From Candidatus Aenigmarchaeota archaeon LH_S7 (GTDB lineage Archaea; Aenigmatarchaeota; Aenigmatarchaeia; QMZS01), in the NCBI GenBank assembly GCA_023659895.1, contig JAGXOL010000006.1, forward strand, positions 1 through 44,097: a stretch of 44,097 bases of DNA. Reading direction: 5' to 3'. How positions within the stretch are numbered: the stretch's first letter is position 1; every line of letters starts with the position of its first letter. Of this stretch, positions 43,159 to 44,097 are shown one piece after another. Below the pieces are notes generated by a model. That model had not been told where the DNA came from and ran no database searches. It saw nothing but the letters and a program-made list of their open reading frames with translations. Both the position numbers and the translations under genes were made by a program.

Positions 43159-43581
43159 CTAAGCTTCTTGCTTTTGATCCCTCTTTACAAATTCAGGAAG
43201 TTTAACAGGTGGTAACAATTGCAAATCATCTGCAATTTTTATTGCTGCTATTGAACATCTCTTGAAGATATAATTCATCAAAGGCAAAGCCACTTCTTCA
43301 TCTAATTTTTCCTTTTTCTTCCATTTATTCAAAATATCCTTTTGCCTTTCGTGAGTGTAAAGAAGTTCCCCCTCAGCACTTATCTTTGCTTTTGTGGGCT
43401 CATATCCAACACTATATTCAAAATCAACAGCCAAGACCTTCTGCTTGGAGTTCCCAACATTAATTTCTCTTTCTTCAACCTTTTTCACTTTTGGCAAAGA
43501 AGAAGTTATCTTGACTTCTCCTGATGTTGGCTCTCCAATATCTCCTTGTAATTTCTTAAATCTGAAGCTCAAAACACCCAT
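43159..43581 (-). CDS. Conserved hypothetical protein, possible SecB-like fold
   Basis: 140 residues, soluble, no signal or membrane segment. It begins MGVLSFRFKKLQGDIGE, passes through a beta-rich part (VKITSSLP, VLAVDFEYSVGYEPTKAKIS, AEGELLYTHER) and ends in a helix with RCSIAAIKIADDLQLLPPVK then LPEF. The strand pattern and the final helix with a Pro-rich LLPPVKLPEF tail resemble SecB-type export chaperones, which would suit a cell exporting many disulfide-rich surface proteins, but this is a guess from the pattern. It lies alone between the antitoxin remnant and the transposase. Confidence 0.6.
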   Translation of the reverse strand: MGVLSFRFKKLQGDIGEPTSGEVKITSSLPKVKKVEEREINVGNSKQKVLAVDFEYSVGYEPTKAKISAEGELLYTHERQKDILNKWKKKEKLDEEVALPLMNYIFKRCSIAAIKIADDLQLLPPVKLPEFVKRDQKQEA

Positions 43582-43712
43582 AATAGACTATAGAAAATTT
43601 TAAATGGATCATTTGTCTTAATTTTCTTTTATACTTAACCAAAGGCAGGAAAACTCCCGAATTTAATCGTGTAGAGGATTTGCCCTTAAAATAGTTTAAA
43701 ACATAATTAAAT

Positions 43713-44097
43713 ATGGTATGTGTTAGAAAAACGATTAAATGTAAAATAATAAAGCCAACAGAATTAAAATTAAATCAATTAAACAAAGAAAATAACAATA
43801 TTCAGGAACTGCTACAATTAGAAAAATTTGGACTGGATTTCTTACCTATTTACAATTCTCTTAAAAAGAAGGTTTATTCTGCTAACTTACAACAAGCCTT
43901 AAGATTTTACAAAAAGATTAAATTAGATAAAGAATATCCAATATCCTTTAGAAAGGATTTATTAGAGATTAGAAAAACAAATAACAAACTATCTAAATAT
44001 TGGATTAAAATACCTACTAAACAGAGGATAGGTGGATTAAAATTAGCAATTAAATCACAACCTTTTCAGTTTGAAGATTATGAGATTTGTGAATCCA
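43713..44097 (+). CDS. TnpB/OrfB-like transposon nuclease, 3' end outside window
   Basis: 128 residues are visible and the frame runs off the window. MVCVRKTIKCKIIKPTELKL, LPIYNSLKKKVYSANLQQAL, YPISFRKDLLEIRKTNNKLS and YWIKIPTKQRIGGLKLAIK match the N-terminal, pre-RuvC part of archaeal IS605-group TnpB proteins. The RuvC and zinc motifs would lie beyond 44097, so activity cannot be judged. The AT-rich 130 bp upstream (43582-43712) could contain the left end of the element; no TnpA is visible. Confidence 0.6.
   Translation, partial: MVCVRKTIKCKIIKPTELKLNQLNKENNNIQELLQLEKFGLDFLPIYNSLKKKVYSANLQQALRFYKKIKLDKEYPISFRKDLLEIRKTNNKLSKYWIKIPTKQRIGGLKLAIKSQPFQFEDYEICES

Overview
This is an AT-rich archaeal chromosome segment. 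The archaeal markers are an RNA polymerase large subunit split into A' and A'', transcription factor S, archaeal-type ribosomal proteins (uS5, uL18, eS27, eL30, uS12), archaeal NusA, a proteasome alpha subunit, archaeal class III (type IV pilin) signal peptides and intron-bearing tRNAs. The low GC, very short intergenic gaps, split operons and gene set suggest a DPANN lineage of the Woesearchaeota/Pacearchaeota kind; that placement is inference.

Layout. 1-3948: 3' part of a large surface-to-cytoplasm protein (Ig-like repeats, Cys repeats, membrane segments, C-terminal HerA/DUF87-type ATPase). 3976-5272: a two-gene fragment of the spc ribosomal operon. 5316-9771: a type IV pilus/Tad-like motor (two separate TadC-like membrane proteins, a GspE-family ATPase and a CBS-domain regulator) with a pilin-like gene at its tail. 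9795-15739: a six-gene operon of pilin-like or secreted proteins, including a VWA protein with a 17-Cys loop and a cohesin-like protein. 15790-16233: a canonical archaeal pilin. 16320-17933: a decayed gene, a truncated ectodomain and a second HerA-like ATPase. 17938-22932: housekeeping genes (proteasome, RNA processing, NADHX repair, MgtC, GAPDH, TFS, signal peptidase, eS27). 23035-28670: rpoA1-rpoA2-eL30-nusA-uS12 and trpS. 28674-29219: two divergent tRNA genes, tRNA-Asp interrupted in both the D-loop and the T-loop, and tRNA-Lys with a 37/38 intron. 29287-40435: one long run of 15 membrane-anchored genes, most starting Met-Lys-Gly followed at once by a hydrophobic helix. Several encode tiny 38-54 residue single-helix proteins; others carry large Cys-rich ectodomains (VWA, Myxococcus-type Cys repeat, DUF1566-like). 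40475-44097: PEP synthase, an N-terminally truncated antitoxin, an unknown small protein and the start of a TnpB-like transposase.

The most interesting content is the combination of (a) a Tad/type IV pilus motor, (b) two large clusters of non-canonical pilin-like proteins sharing an ultra-short MKG leader, and (c) two membrane-anchored HerA-like ATPase paralogs lying at the borders of the motor/pilin block. I read this as a candidate undescribed cell-surface or secretion apparatus. Prepilin peptidase is not in the window. The second notable item is the doubly interrupted tRNA-Asp gene, whose introns are built of small hairpins.

Every gap longer than about 100 bases is accounted for by a tRNA, a remnant or a promoter region, except 42996-43158, where I see only two short hairpins.
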